Shown piece after piece: positions 36,451-48,071 of a stretch of 64,000 bases of DNA. The stretch comes from Annulohypoxylon bovei var. microspora. Lineage: Eukaryota; Ascomycota; Sordariomycetes; Xylariales; Hypoxylaceae. Numbering within the stretch: position 1 is the first letter of the stretch; the number at the start of each line of letters is the position of its first letter. The stretch is taken from assembly GCA_022836615.1 (NCBI GenBank), contig MU405373.1, positions 18,002 to 82,001 of the forward strand, given 5' to 3'. The position numbers were made by a program, and so were the translations under genes. A model generated the notes under the pieces. The model was not told where the DNA came from and did not search any database. It was given only the letters and a program-made list of their open reading frames with translations.

Positions 36451-39400
36451 TCGTGCGTCTATTCGTCTACTTGTGTATAGAACACAGTTCACAATCTAGT
36501 CACTCCAGGCGGGATATCTCTGTGAACTCGCTCGGCTATCGACGAACCTGCTCCATAGCACCATCTTAACTAGTTTGCACGTGTGTTTGCCCTCGGGTTT
36601 CGTTCTCATCAACCAAGACCCTTGCTCGCGCCAGGACATGAGACAGCGCCTAGACCACTTACGTCAAACTTCCGAACCAGCGAATTTGACGTATCTCGCC
36701 ATTTTTCTCGACGGAACCCATGTCTTCTGTTGCACTCCCCATAATTCCTGTTTACGTTGACGTGCATATGAGCCCGGCCTAGTCGCGCAACCAGCCACAA
36801 CGAATAAATCGGTGAGGCGGACGTGTCTATGGCTTCGACGGACCATTGCCCACCGATATAACACGTTACAGAACCGATATCGCAGCACACCATCAAACAC
36901 GCGTCAAGATAATGCTCTGTCTGGCATATAGACGTCTCTATAAATGTTAGGCGGTGTATGTATATGTCCTTGGCATTTAGATGATAATATTACACCCAGT
37001 AGACTTGTTGCCATGTTAGGGTGGTCAATATATTCAATAATCTTCTACCTAACTAGACAAGAGAAGGCAAACGCTGCGTCCATGATCAATAAAGCACCAG
37101 TAGCTAGCTGCCACTGAGGGGTCTGAGATTTAGCACATAACTAATCTAAGAGAATTCACCGCTTTAATTGAATGCATTAGCGCTTCGAGATCGTGATCGC
37201 TGCCCTCGAACTCTTCACCGCACCGACCCAAAGTGACTATTGAGTTTGTCCTTACCGCAGGGCAGCTAGCGGCGGGAAGGACAACTTGATGCATGCAAGA
37301 GAATTGTCAACACCATTGCATAGTCGGAGTTACTATTGGGATAAAAATCGCCAAGCAAATTGTAAATTTAGTATTGACTTCTAAAAGAACAGAACTGTAT
37401 CTATGTATTTCCTAGAATCAACTGGACTCACATACACCCCTATTTTAAAGGGGGTAGTCTACGCATCTATCACACTCATTCTGTCCTCGAAATTTGAACT
37501 TAATAAACGTTATATTTGTTGTGATACGGTGCTTTGATACGGTGCTGTGATGTGAACTTTCTAAGCGTAATAACAACGACGTTCTTACGTGAGAATTCCT
37601 AACCATACTTTCAGACCCGTTGTATTGTACTACGTACTGAGATATTCGAGGTTGATGGTGGTGGACACGACCGTCGAAATGTCTTACTTGCTTGCCTCGG
37701 GATCATCTAAAACCTGCATTAAGGCTGCATTGAGGCTGCAGCAAGATTTCTAGATTTTTGGGGTATTAATATATTGACATTCGTTGTTCTCGGAATACGA
37801 CTCGACTGGTCGCCTGTTAAGCCGACCAGCATCAACCGTTGTAACGCAAACTTCTGAAATGTTAGTGAATCAGCCTTGTATATGTTAACACGGGAACTTG
37901 TGTTCAAATATCTTTCCGTGTTTAAGAGGATGAAAATCCCTGCGGGTTACAACACGGCAAAAGCTGTGGGTTGTCGTACGTTTTATGCTATGGCGGTTAG
38001 TACATCATAACAACACTTTACAATGACATTTGATTGAATTGGGTACTCTAAGGTATGTACATATATCATTGTATTTAAGATGTATAGACGAATGTGTCTC
38101 TTAAGGGTTCGATAAAGCCCCCTGAGGATTGGAGAATAGTCGCTAGAAAGGCCCTAGAACCCCGAGTTCCAACCCGTCTATGGCATAGCCGGCCCTAGTT
38201 TGGATAATCTTGGCCTTCTTGACATCGCCTACCCTGCTGGCGGCGACTTAAGCATTGATAGAAACGATGTTACGTAGGATGTGGTACCGCGGCGCTAGAT
38301 TGATGCCCAATCGCCATGATAGTGGTTCATGCCCATTGACAGACCCTGTTTCTAAGAAGCTTAATGAAATACGATCGACCATAAAATATCCGGTACCGAC
38401 GAAATAAAAAGATCAACAACTTCTCGAACGTCTGTTGATGCCTTACCATATTTTTAAAATTCGCAAGCATTGAGGCATTGATAAGGCGCGTTCGGCAAAG
38501 TCGAGGTGAGGCAATGACAGATTGTGTGGATAGTCTCAACGTGAAGATTTGTTTCATGCGGTTAACTAGTTGGTTGCTTAATAAAAGGCTAGCTGATTAT
38601 TTCAAGGGGACGGCCACGTTTTCTCGGGGTTTGCTGTTACCTCATGTCGAACCTCCGGGTCGTTTCCCGCCAGCTAGTTTTCTTAGTTACGATGTAACTT
38701 CACCTTGTTAAGAACCCCATTTAAGTCCTCTAAACGAAGCCATCTCAGCGAGAAGAAATAGTTAGCCTGATCAGTATCGCCTCCACCTCATCGTCGATGC
38801 TTAACCCCCACGGGGCCTTGAACTAGGAACTAGGAACCAGGAACTTAAAATACCGCGCTAGCAAGTCAAAGCGTTGACTTAGATTCATCAAGAGCCCCAT
38901 TTGGAAAAATTTGAAGCATAGTAATTTGCGTGGATAAGCATAGTAGGGATGTCATATTGTATAGCTGATACTCAATCTACGCAGCTGACTTACATGGCCT
39001 GCGGTGGAATCGATAGTTATGAACAGTTTAATAACTTGTAATGCTTGCTTCGTTAAATTTATGACAGACTTTGCGATGTAAGATTATAGCTTCATGTACA
39101 TTCAACTCCCGCCTTAAACTTTGTATTAAACTTCTAGCAAATTATATATCTTTTATAAAGCCCTTGCTGCATTTTTACATTAACGTAGGGGTTATAGCGA
39201 AATTAGTCTATTTTCAAGCGACGGATTATCACTCAAGTGTTGTTAAGGCGCAGTTGTTCACACGCCAGGGGATGTTTGTGGAAGCCCTGGTCTAGTAGAG
39301 ATCAGCTACTGAACTGATAGCGTGAAGCAGTTTACTGGGCTAATGGCTTACATCAGGTTTCAACATTAACTACCTATGTAGGTAAGTTATTCTCCAAGCT

Positions 39401-42256
39401 TTAAGTCGCAGATAAGGTAACTTCATTTTGGACTTGAGACGGACGACTTGTCATAATCCTCAAGATCGTCATATACTCGTCAGTGAACACGTTGTTTCTT
39501 TATACGATGTAAGAATTCCAATATTTAGGGTCGTATTCGTAAGCAGATGGCTATGAGGTAGACATGATGGATGTTACCACGTCTCAGGGGGTTGAAAATT
39601 TCTTCCTGCACGCCCTAGCGCCGCGGAATTAGACTCTACTCTCAGCTCATCAAATTTTCCTCTACGTCTCTATACTCGTGATTTCGAAGAAAGAGGATTT
39701 ACAACTTGGAAAGATCAATTTCAAAACGTAGAGAGATGTGTTGCAATCTTCTCATGGGAAACGGTTAACTAGGTTAGGTGTGTCCCCCTGAGATAATATT
39801 ATGATCTTGATCTAAATAACTTCCAAGCTACCACAACAGCTGTGTTTGAAAAATACCGCCCACCAGACTAATGATCCTATAGTTTTGCTTCGATCAAGAC
39901 CCTTCCCCGAAAACCATCCCCAATTTCGCCATACAGTCCTCGATCCTGCCCCGGCCGCCCCTTTCCTATACATACGTCGACAGAAATACCTCTTCCTACT
40001 CAATCATTTGCCATAACACAGACATGACCCTAAGAATTAGATAAGAAATACGCGGAAGAGACGGATAGACATTCTTGTGTGACTAAAGTTCGTTGTTTAA
40101 ACGCGTGTCTCAAGATATGTATACCTACGCGCCGCGTGGGGGGTTACACATTGATTGCAAGAAAAATTACCTTACTATACTTTTGAGTGCTTCCCCTCCC
40201 CCGAAAGGAGCTTAGGTTATCTTAGGGCATATTTCTCCCGACACCATCCCAAAGAAAGGCATGAAATATTTCTGTAGACGCCCTAGAGAATCAAATTCAC
40301 ACCAGGAGCTATAGGTAAAGACTACACGTATTATACAACAAGATGTCTAATAGTAACCTATAGTTACCTACTTATAGTTGATAGCTTCGACATGATTTTC
40401 CCTTTCATGGACTATCTTGTCTTAGCGTGTGAGGCACGAAATATCACGCAAGCTGCAAGACTAGTTCGTAAGGCGATAGAGTGCGACTACCTACAATACC
40501 GATGATGCTCTAGTTCGATTAGGAAGCGGAATAGTGCTATCACTATGGAACTTCCTGATAATACCCTATTTGCTGATACAAAGCCTTGCCTGTAACGAGC
40601 TAACGGTACGTAGATTTGATGTTGTATTGGACCAGGTTGATGACAGCTCTAGAGGGTCTAAAAGAAGCGATCTAGATTAGTTCCCAAACCGGTCCCAAAC
40701 TATCGCATCTTTCCCATGCCAACGGTCTTGGCGCTCTGAATCATTTAGGCAATGGCATATCCCCGAAAGACTTCAATATCTCACTAGTTAGCTGCTTTCA
40801 TTTGTCCTTCGAATAACTAGGTAACATAATATGTAGGATAAACAATAGTAGCAATATGTCCCAGGTTTGATGCCAACTGGTTATTGACTTCTTGATACTA
40901 AGTAATAACAAAATTTATGACGCAATTCTGCGCCTAGACAGAAAATGAAACCGTGCCTCCTGTGTCCCCAAATGTTGGAAAGCTGTGAGCAAGGATTCTA
41001 AGTACGAGACAAGTAGATTCGCCAATTAGATTTTACATCGTCCTCAGCTCAAATTGTGGTTCTCCTAGCTCCATAAAGTGCTTCGATGAGGCTATTTAGC
41101 ATTTGACGACAAATTAATATATCCTATGGACTGACAATCAGTAATATTTCTCTGCAAATTAGCAGAACGCTTCGATGATGAACATAAACTCGAGATAATC
41201 AAATATAACTAGCTGGCTAATCTAGTATTACACAGGCTATTTGTCAATATTTTGTAAAGTCTCGCATACCTTTACAACCTGCCGGGTTAATGTTAAGGGG
41301 GAGATTACGTAATACACTTCTCCTGTCATATAAAATCGATTCATTTAATAATAAACTACCTGCCTTCATTAACCTCATAGCTTCATTCGTCACGGCAGCT
41401 CCTGATAATATTATATGGAACAATCAAATTATCGATTCAATTACTATTTAATTTCACATAGTTAATATAACATAGTTATGGCTTCGAGTTATATACCCCA
41501 AACTCTTACATCTAAGCTTACTTACGTTGATTAATTTTGAGATTATAGAAATGGGCTCGACTATGGAAGTTAAATTGAATTAATTAACATGGGAATTGTA
41601 ACTACCATAATATGATTAAAAGCTTGAACTACATGGTTGCTACTCCAAGGAAACAATGATGTTCATTTTATTATGTGCTTAACTAGGTACCTTTTTATAC
41701 ATAATGTTCTTGCTTTAATATTATTAAACTATGTTAATTTGTACCTAAGGTATCATAGAAAGTTGATATTTACGTACCTATCCATCATTTTTCACCGCAT
41801 CTTCAATAGTATTATATTGTAATAGGCTACAGGGAGAAACGAGCCGAATCTGGGTTGTAAATTGTTGTAACTTAAATAAAAAATTGTTAATTAGGTATAT
41901 TCTGGAAATAGAAAGGAATCAACAACCATGGGGCACTATCAACATAAAGGTTCGTTTCTTCTAAAATCTACTAATGCTAAAGAATATAAATAGGCTCAGG
42001 CTAGCGAATGCATACCTAACCTAGGTAATATACCTTTCGATAGTCTTTTAATGTTTACAACTACTTATCATGATCATGATATAAAACATGTTGTCTATAT
42101 ACATCCTAAGACACCTATGTTCAAGGGGAGTGCTATGATCTATTTAACAAGGGCTACATATTTTAACAAGTTCTTACATCACTCCTAAGCAAAGGCTAGG
42201 CACTCCCCTTCGAAGAGTATTTGTAGATAAGTTATAATAATGTCAATTTTAAATAT

Positions 42257-42437
42257 ATCCCCTTAACTAGCAATCATTTGCAGATAGGGTTTAGAAGGTA
42301 GAATACTCCTAAGCACAGGCAATAGCCCATTAACACGCATAAAGGCTGATTCTAATCTGCGGAGAGCATGTCTAAGTCAAGTGAGAAGTATTTTACCTAT
42401 TAAACTCTGTCTGCAGACAATTTCCAGTTAAGGGGAT
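42257..42437. mobile_element. Candidate MITE-like remnant with imperfect terminal inverted repeats
   Basis: The 30-nt arm 42257-42286 (ATCCCCTTAACT...TTGCAGATA) matches the reverse complement of 42408-42437 at 24 of 30 positions. Four of the six mismatches are clearly transitions, as expected for repeat-induced mutation. The interior has no coding capacity. No target-site duplication is obvious. Other short repeats lie nearby: AAGGGGAGTGC at 42123 and its inverse at 42200, and ACTCCTAAGCA(A/C)AGGC at 42181 and 42305. Confidence 0.35.
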
Positions 42438-43882
42438 GAAGACTTATCAGATACACATTGACCTAAAAGTTGAGATATCTCCCCTAGAGGAAATATGAGC
42501 ACATCGAACAATACTTGTAATAGCAGTAGTCAAATTGCATGAGTATTATGGCCTCCAAAAGTCATATTGTTTTACCCCTTTGATGGCTTGTAGTTTCTAG
42601 TTAGATGGAACAATGTGGTTGACGTGGAGTAGTCGCAATAGGTTTTTAATTCTTACTACTTGAATAAATTGGCCTAAATATGTCGACTAGCCGAAAGGTG
42701 GATTGGCAAAAGAAAAAAGAAAAAAAAAACGTACAACACCAGGGATTCGCTGGTCGTCACCGACCCAACTACTAGTCCGGCGGTATCTGGTTTGTCTCTG
42801 GGAGAGCGGACGGGATCCCGAATTTTCCAGATCCTATGGTCGTACGTGAAAGTTCTGTTGGCTATATTCATTTATAAGTCTTCTGTGCACAGAACACCCA
42901 TAATTGACACAAGAAGGGTGGGCTGCAACAACTATCACATTGTGTTAGTTCTTTTCCAGATTCGCAGTACGGGACTTTAGGAGGATTCGAAATAAACTCG
43001 CATATAATTTAATTGGCGCCAAACCTAAGGGGCGTCTGTATAGGTATCTATATACTGCACTTCCCTACAGCCTACTGTACGAAAGCGCTGAGGTTCATTA
43101 GAAGTAAGATCATACTGCCATTTGGTCATCACATAACATCGACAACTCGTAGCGCCTAGTTTTACCCTGTTAGCGGACTGTTAAGAGTTGCAATTAGGTA
43201 CCACCTGGGCTGGTGGCATGACGTATATTCTTAAGGTCAATGTACTGATGATAGAGAGTTCTCTCATATCATCAGCATACGTAAGCCATGGTTTGGCTTG
43301 TAATTGAACCCAAAGCGAACTTGGTGTCATTCGAGCAGCGCTTTAATAAACCTCAAGGTGTCAAAGCTGAGGGGATCGAATGGAGAAGCTCGCTACACTA
43401 AATATCATTTTAAGCACTTAAATGGACGGATGGAGAGTTGGAAACTAGTGACTTAAATTTAAACCGTGTTTATAAAATGATATTAACTGTGATGTAAGAA
43501 GCAACTTGGAACTTGTCGCGATTATCTCAGCAAGTTAAGGAATTCTCATATGTGCCATATAGGAATATCAATATGCGTAGAGTCATAAAGTAGCTCGATA
43601 GCCGCATATATGCCAAAATGGAAGTTACTAAACTAAACTGTACTTCCGCGCGGCCAAACGGTGCCTTGCATACAACGCGGGGCAAACCACCTGGCAGGTG
43701 CGCTGAAGCTTCTTACGTAGACCTGAGCTTCCCGCATTCATATTTCAGACGATCCTTCGACCTATGCGAAGCACTCCTAGTTTTCCCTCATACATAATTC
43801 AGCAAATAACACTCTTCAGACCACCCCTTGACCCTACCTAGCTTGACGAACCACAATTAAGTTAGCAAACGACTCGCCCGCC

Positions 43883-44578
43883 ATGGCTAACAATCCCTAC
43901 GAAGGTAACGCTCCAACAGCCTCACTTGCCGCACCCACGGGGTCCCTCCAAAACGAAGACTATTGAATACTTAGGTGCTGACATGCCGGCCTGCCTACAG
44001 TCGAGCACAACATCAACGCGCCAGCGCGCGCGCCCCACCGGCGGCGCCCCGACATGTCGAGCTTCACATCGCAGCTGCACCAGATCTCGCGAGACCCTCC
44101 AGATTCCGATACTCACGCGCACGCGCACGTAGGCCCGACGCCGGTCGACGCGGCGGGGCTGTACCACCTGCTGCACGACCAGTACGCGACGCTGGCGCTG
44201 GACGCGCCGACGCGCGAGAACCAGGCGTTCCTCGGCGGGCTGATGGCCGAGCTGGAGCTCGACATCGAGCGGCCGCCCGACGAGATCCCGGGCGTGCGCC
44301 AGGAGTTCCTCGACGGCCTCGACCGCGTGCCCAAGAAGCAGCTCAAGAAGGACGACGCCTGCCCCATCTGCGCCGAGCCCTACCTCGACGACCCGTACCC
44401 CCTCGTCGTCGAGCTGCCGTGCGACGGCAGGCATACGTTCGACCTGGAGTGTGTGGGCCCCTGGCTGCAGAGCAAGGGCAATTGCCCTATGTGCAGGCAC
44501 GACTTGACGAAGAAGAGAATCGTGGTGCCGAAGGAGGATGAGGATGAGGAGGATGATGTTGATGGGTTGTACGGTTGA
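43883..44578 (+). CDS. RING-H2 finger protein, probable E3 ubiquitin ligase
   Basis: Exons 43883..43904 and 44001..44578 give 199 aa. The first exon encodes only MANNPYE plus one base; the 96-nt intron ends CTACAG and joins to VEHNINAPARAP. Residues from about 140 onward form a RING: CPICAEPYLDDPYPLVVELP, then CDGRHTFDLEC, a WLQSKGNCPMCR end, and an acidic tail (EDEDEEDDVDG). By family knowledge such proteins bring E2 enzymes to substrates. The middle contains HLLHDQYATLALDAPTREN and GGLMAELELDIE, typical of a conserved fungal RING family that I cannot name. The second exon is very GC-rich. An ATG inside exon 2 (44054) gives a shorter version. Confidence 0.82.
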
Positions 44579-44845
44579 GCGTTGCTGGTGGGAGTTCTAC
44601 GGGGGGTTATATATGGAGTTGGTGATACCCTAAGAGAGACGAAGTTCACTCGTTACGCTCAGCTGGAGTGCTGCGTTAGAGGACACCATACGGTTCAGCT
44701 GCATAATAGAGCTTGCGCGATACATTGATGTTGAACGATTGGTCAGACGCCAAAACTCCTGATCTGGAAATGCGAGTATGTGTAAAACGTACAATCAAAG
44801 CCTCAGCTTCGAGAAAACCTAAGCTCAATCCCAATAGGTGCTTAG

Positions 44846-45268
44846 TTAGGATACTTTGCTGTTCTTAGGCGCACCACCACCGCCACTAGCCTTCTTCTTT
44901 TTTCCACCATGCGATTTGTCCTCCTCCTTGCCTCTGCCCGCTTCGGCGAAGTCCTTGTTCGCCGGGCTCTGCTCTAGGGGGTTTCCGTTGCTTTCTTCCG
45001 CCGCGGCCTTCTTCTCGGTGTCGGGGTCTGTCTTGTGCGGGTTGAAGGCGGCATCCTGCTTGGTGGCGACCTCCTCGTCCGTCCCGCTCTGCGTGTACTC
45101 GTGCGTCTTGGGCTTGAAGGACTCCCGGTCCATGTCATCCTTGTAAGGTGCGCGCAATGCTGACGACTGGTGAATCTGCCTAGCAGCGGCGAGACGGACG
45201 GTGGTTGATGTTAGATGAGTAGTAGGTCGAGCTCGTAGAGCTGTGCGTAGAGTCGTATAGCTCGACAT
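44846..45268 (-). CDS. Small conserved fungal protein with a probable mitochondrial targeting leader
   Basis: A single exon of 140 aa. The first 30 or so residues are rich in Arg, Ser, Thr and Leu without acidic residues (MSSYTTLRTALRARPTTHLT) and end at RQIHQSSALRA, which fits a mitochondrial presequence with a cleavage region. The rest is hydrophilic and disordered: TQSGTDEEVATKQDAAFNPH, NPLEQSPANKDFAEAGRGKEED, and a Lys/Gly-rich tail. It resembles a conserved but uncharacterised fungal mitochondrial protein. No enzymatic motif is visible. It is convergent with the RING gene, 267 bp away. Confidence 0.75.
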   Translation of the reverse strand: MSSYTTLRTALRARPTTHLTSTTVRLAAARQIHQSSALRAPYKDDMDRESFKPKTHEYTQSGTDEEVATKQDAAFNPHKTDPDTEKKAAAEESNGNPLEQSPANKDFAEAGRGKEEDKSHGGKKKKASGGGGAPKNSKVS

Positions 45269-45978
45269 TGTTTTGATGAATTATTAGGTAGATTTATAGT
45301 AATTGTAGTTTATTTTGAAGCCTTAGAGGATGTTTGCAATTGAGGGTTTATACATCCATGGACGTATATATTTATGATATCTTCAATGATATGAGCAGTT
45401 CGTCGTAATGACGTCACCGCATCTTTCTTAGAGCACAGTGCAGGTGCGAAACGTATCCACTTTGGATTCGTAACACCTCGATGTCGTAATCATTTACTGT
45501 AAGATTTAACTACTAGTCTGGTTCATTATTTCAACTACATCTTAAGAAAACGTCTTATCAATTATCTGTATTTCTTCTTAATGCATACACGAAGTTAATT
45601 TGATATTGTTTCGAAGTCTTCCTGACCCACGTGCGATCCCGTCCGGGCTACATGACTGGGTAATTATCGCCAAGATCGTTCTGTAAGACCCGAGTACTTT
45701 GGGGTTTCTGTTATGAATGCTACAAAGACCATCAACCTAAAGGACATGATGCCGTAGCTCTTTCATCGAGTGTCAAAAGGTAAGGTCAAGTGTTAAGTAA
45801 CTCTCATTTCCGGGTATATAGAGTACTGACTCTAAAAATTATGACTTCCTATGTCAATGTTTGCTATGCTCACTAATGTTTGCATCGTCCCATGCATTAT
45901 GGTAAGTATATACAAGAATTTGAAGTCCCTTTGCTGATTATCACCGCTGCCGATTTCGGATAACCGATTATATTTCTC
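45269..45978. other. Intergenic region
   Basis: Promoter side of the small mitochondrial-type gene and 3' side of the secreted protein gene. AT-rich; nothing else recognised. Confidence 0.5.
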
Positions 45979-46734
45979 CTAAACCAGCAATGCAGCGACT
46001 ACAGCAAGACCAGCAGCGACCCTGCCGTCGGCTGTGAAAACACCGCCGGCCTGCTGGGACACAGTCGTGGTAACCGCAGGAGCAGAAGTGACAGGCGCAT
46101 CGTTGTTTGAGTCGTCGGTGGTAGAGCTGGAGGTAGAGCTGGAGGTAGTCGAAGTGGTCGAGCTTGTTGAGCTTATTGACGTCGTCCGGCTACTTCTGGT
46201 TGTGGACGTGGTCTCTGCCGTGCTGGTAGTCGTCTTTGTCAGTGTCGTCGTGCGGCTGGTGGTAGAGGTGAAGTCGGTAGCACTGGAGAAATCTGTGAAG
46301 CTACTTCCACTACAATCATCGCCTAAGTCGCAACAGTACCCGTCATCCGTACACGTGCCGAAGTCAGGGCAATAGTGAAGATTGTCAGGGCAGCAGGTTC
46401 CGTCTAATGGCATGCAAAGGTCTCCGCATTCTGTCTCGCTGACACTGCATTCGGAATCGTCGTCGCTGGAGCCGCTACATATCTCGCCATCTGGACAGCA
46501 TGCATCCGGGACACAGTAGTAACCATCCAGACAGTACTCATCAGTGTTGTCGTTACAGCATACACTGTCAGAAGGCATGCAGCCATTTTCGCATGTGACG
46601 TAGCCTGAGTTGCAAGTTGCAAGAGAATTGAGGAGGTTAGTTTGGGCCATGCTCTTGGGCAGGCCAGAGCGCGCTCGCGGTGTCACAGCGAGGGCAGCTG
46701 GTGCAACGAGGAGAACAAGATTTTGGGCACGCAT
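45979..46734 (-). CDS. Secreted Cys-rich, Ser/Thr-rich protein, probably GPI-anchored
   Basis: A single exon of 251 aa. Residues 1-17 form a signal peptide (MRAQNLVLLVAPAALAV). Residues 40-145 hold about 24 cysteines in repeated CC..D..YC..GYYC..CCPDG-type units, which suggests a compact disulfide-rich fold related to fungal wall or granulin-like domains. Residues 150-220 are an almost pure Ser/Thr stalk, likely O-glycosylated. The C-terminus is a hydrophobic segment (VAAGLAVVAALLV) with no charged tail after it, as expected for a GPI-attachment signal. Probable location is the plasma membrane or cell wall. A role in wall structure or host and surface contact is inference only. Confidence 0.82.
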   Translation of the reverse strand: MRAQNLVLLVAPAALAVTPRARSGLPKSMAQTNLLNSLATCNSGYVTCENGCMPSDSVCCNDNTDEYCLDGYYCVPDACCPDGEICSGSSDDDSECSVSETECGDLCMPLDGTCCPDNLHYCPDFGTCTDDGYCCDLGDDCSGSSFTDFSSATDFTSTTSRTTTLTKTTTSTAETTSTTRSSRTTSISSTSSTTSTTSSSTSSSTTDDSNNDAPVTSAPAVTTTVSQQAGGVFTADGRVAAGLAVVAALLV

Positions 46735-48071
46735 CGTGATTTCTGCTATCTCGGATGGATATGTAGGCTTGGTGATTGAATATTTGAAGCTTTGGAGATA
46801 TGGGATTGGAAGGTGCTCGAGTGGTAAACTTCCGCAGCGCTACTCATGGCTACTACGCTCTTTTTATCTTCGGATCTGTCTCGACCTCATCTCGCTTGGA
46901 GCCTGGAGTGACACAGAAATTCACTGTGAAAAAAACCCTCGACTGCCTGGCTAGGCTGAAAAGCCAAGGGACTAACACAATCTCAAGACCAGGAAGCTGC
47001 ATCTCCATGGTAAGGGTATCAACCCGCCTGGTTGTCACGATTGCATAAGAGCTCCAATAGCTGAACATCTTTTCAATTAGCGGCCTCGGCATACTTCCAG
47101 AGGTTCGGGGGAATCCACGTCCGTATGACCATCAAAAAGATGGACGGAGCATCGTGGATATTCACTTCATAATGATTCGGTAAACCCGTTCGTTAGTGCT
47201 ACTAGCATTCAGCTGAACACACTTGGCGGTATCCAGCGGCATTTAGCATTCGCCCCCAATGCCTCGTTTTTTTATCATGCCAGGTAACGAGCATTCTCGA
47301 AGCACGAAAAAACATGGGCGAAATCAGTTGCCAGAATAAGCCAGCGCAAACCCCAAATCCACCAAGACTCTGGATCTCGAACATGAGCAGTGCGGGCAAA
47401 ACATGCAATGATTTCATTTGACAGCATGACATCTTGCAGCCTCTTGCGAGCTTTGGTCCTGGTCTCATCGCACTTGTTCGCCACAGCGGCTTTTGAGCTG
47501 AAAAGATCCCTGAAAAAAAGCAATCATTTGTGGTTATATCACAGTTTTCCAAAAATCTTTTCACCAATGCTTGTCATCTGATGAGATATCAAGGGGCAGC
47601 TAGCGAAACCAGGGCCGTTAGGCTTCTACAGCCGCACTGCAGAAATACGAGTCGAAAATGACAAACTAAATTTGACTGCTAAGGCCTGCAGAATATCGAA
47701 GACTCATCGCATTCTCAAGATATTTATCAACATTTAGTGATGTAGGTATGCATTTTTACTACATATCTATAGATGTTTGCTTTAGTGTGGCGATAGACCT
47801 CTGATTTGGCAAGTAATTTCTTCCATCTAACTGCAAAGAGAAGACATGAACATATTTCCATTTAACTAGGTAGGTAGTTATAGAGGTCACTGGTGTTAGA
47901 ACCGAGAGGTTACATTTTAACTGCCACAATGATTAGTCATGTATGCACCACGAAATGTTCGCAGCCTTACTTACGACAACTGTTTGCCTACTCTACATTG
48001 TCATTTACGTTAAGATCCCGAGAGATACCAGTCATCAGCAATTTCGTTTCAAGAGTATCGTTATAAGCTAA
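46735..48071. other. Intergenic region before HET protein 2
   Basis: No gene firmly recognised. Overlapping minus-strand frames at 47202-47567 and 47275-47523 have some protein-like composition (KRLQDVMLSNEIIACFART, ESWWIWGLRW) and could be remains of a coding gene. I cannot identify one. Confidence 0.4.

Larger units (their letters stand above)
29454..43882. other. AT-rich, gene-poor region of about 14.4 kb
   Basis: I find no recognisable gene in 14.4 kb, although genes on both sides are spaced at 1-3 kb. Open frames are short and lack domain signatures, for example 33054-33377, 35570-35833 and 36031-36339. AT content is highest from about 38.9 to 42.6 kb. TACCTAGGTA / TACCTAAGTA motifs are frequent (near 30955, 31292, 32525, 34440, 35910, 42015). 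A small GC-rich island lies at about 36170-36450, and a candidate inverted-repeat element at 42257-42437. The likely reading is decayed repeats or transposon remains, perhaps after repeat-induced point mutation, but I cannot name an element. Confidence 0.55.
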
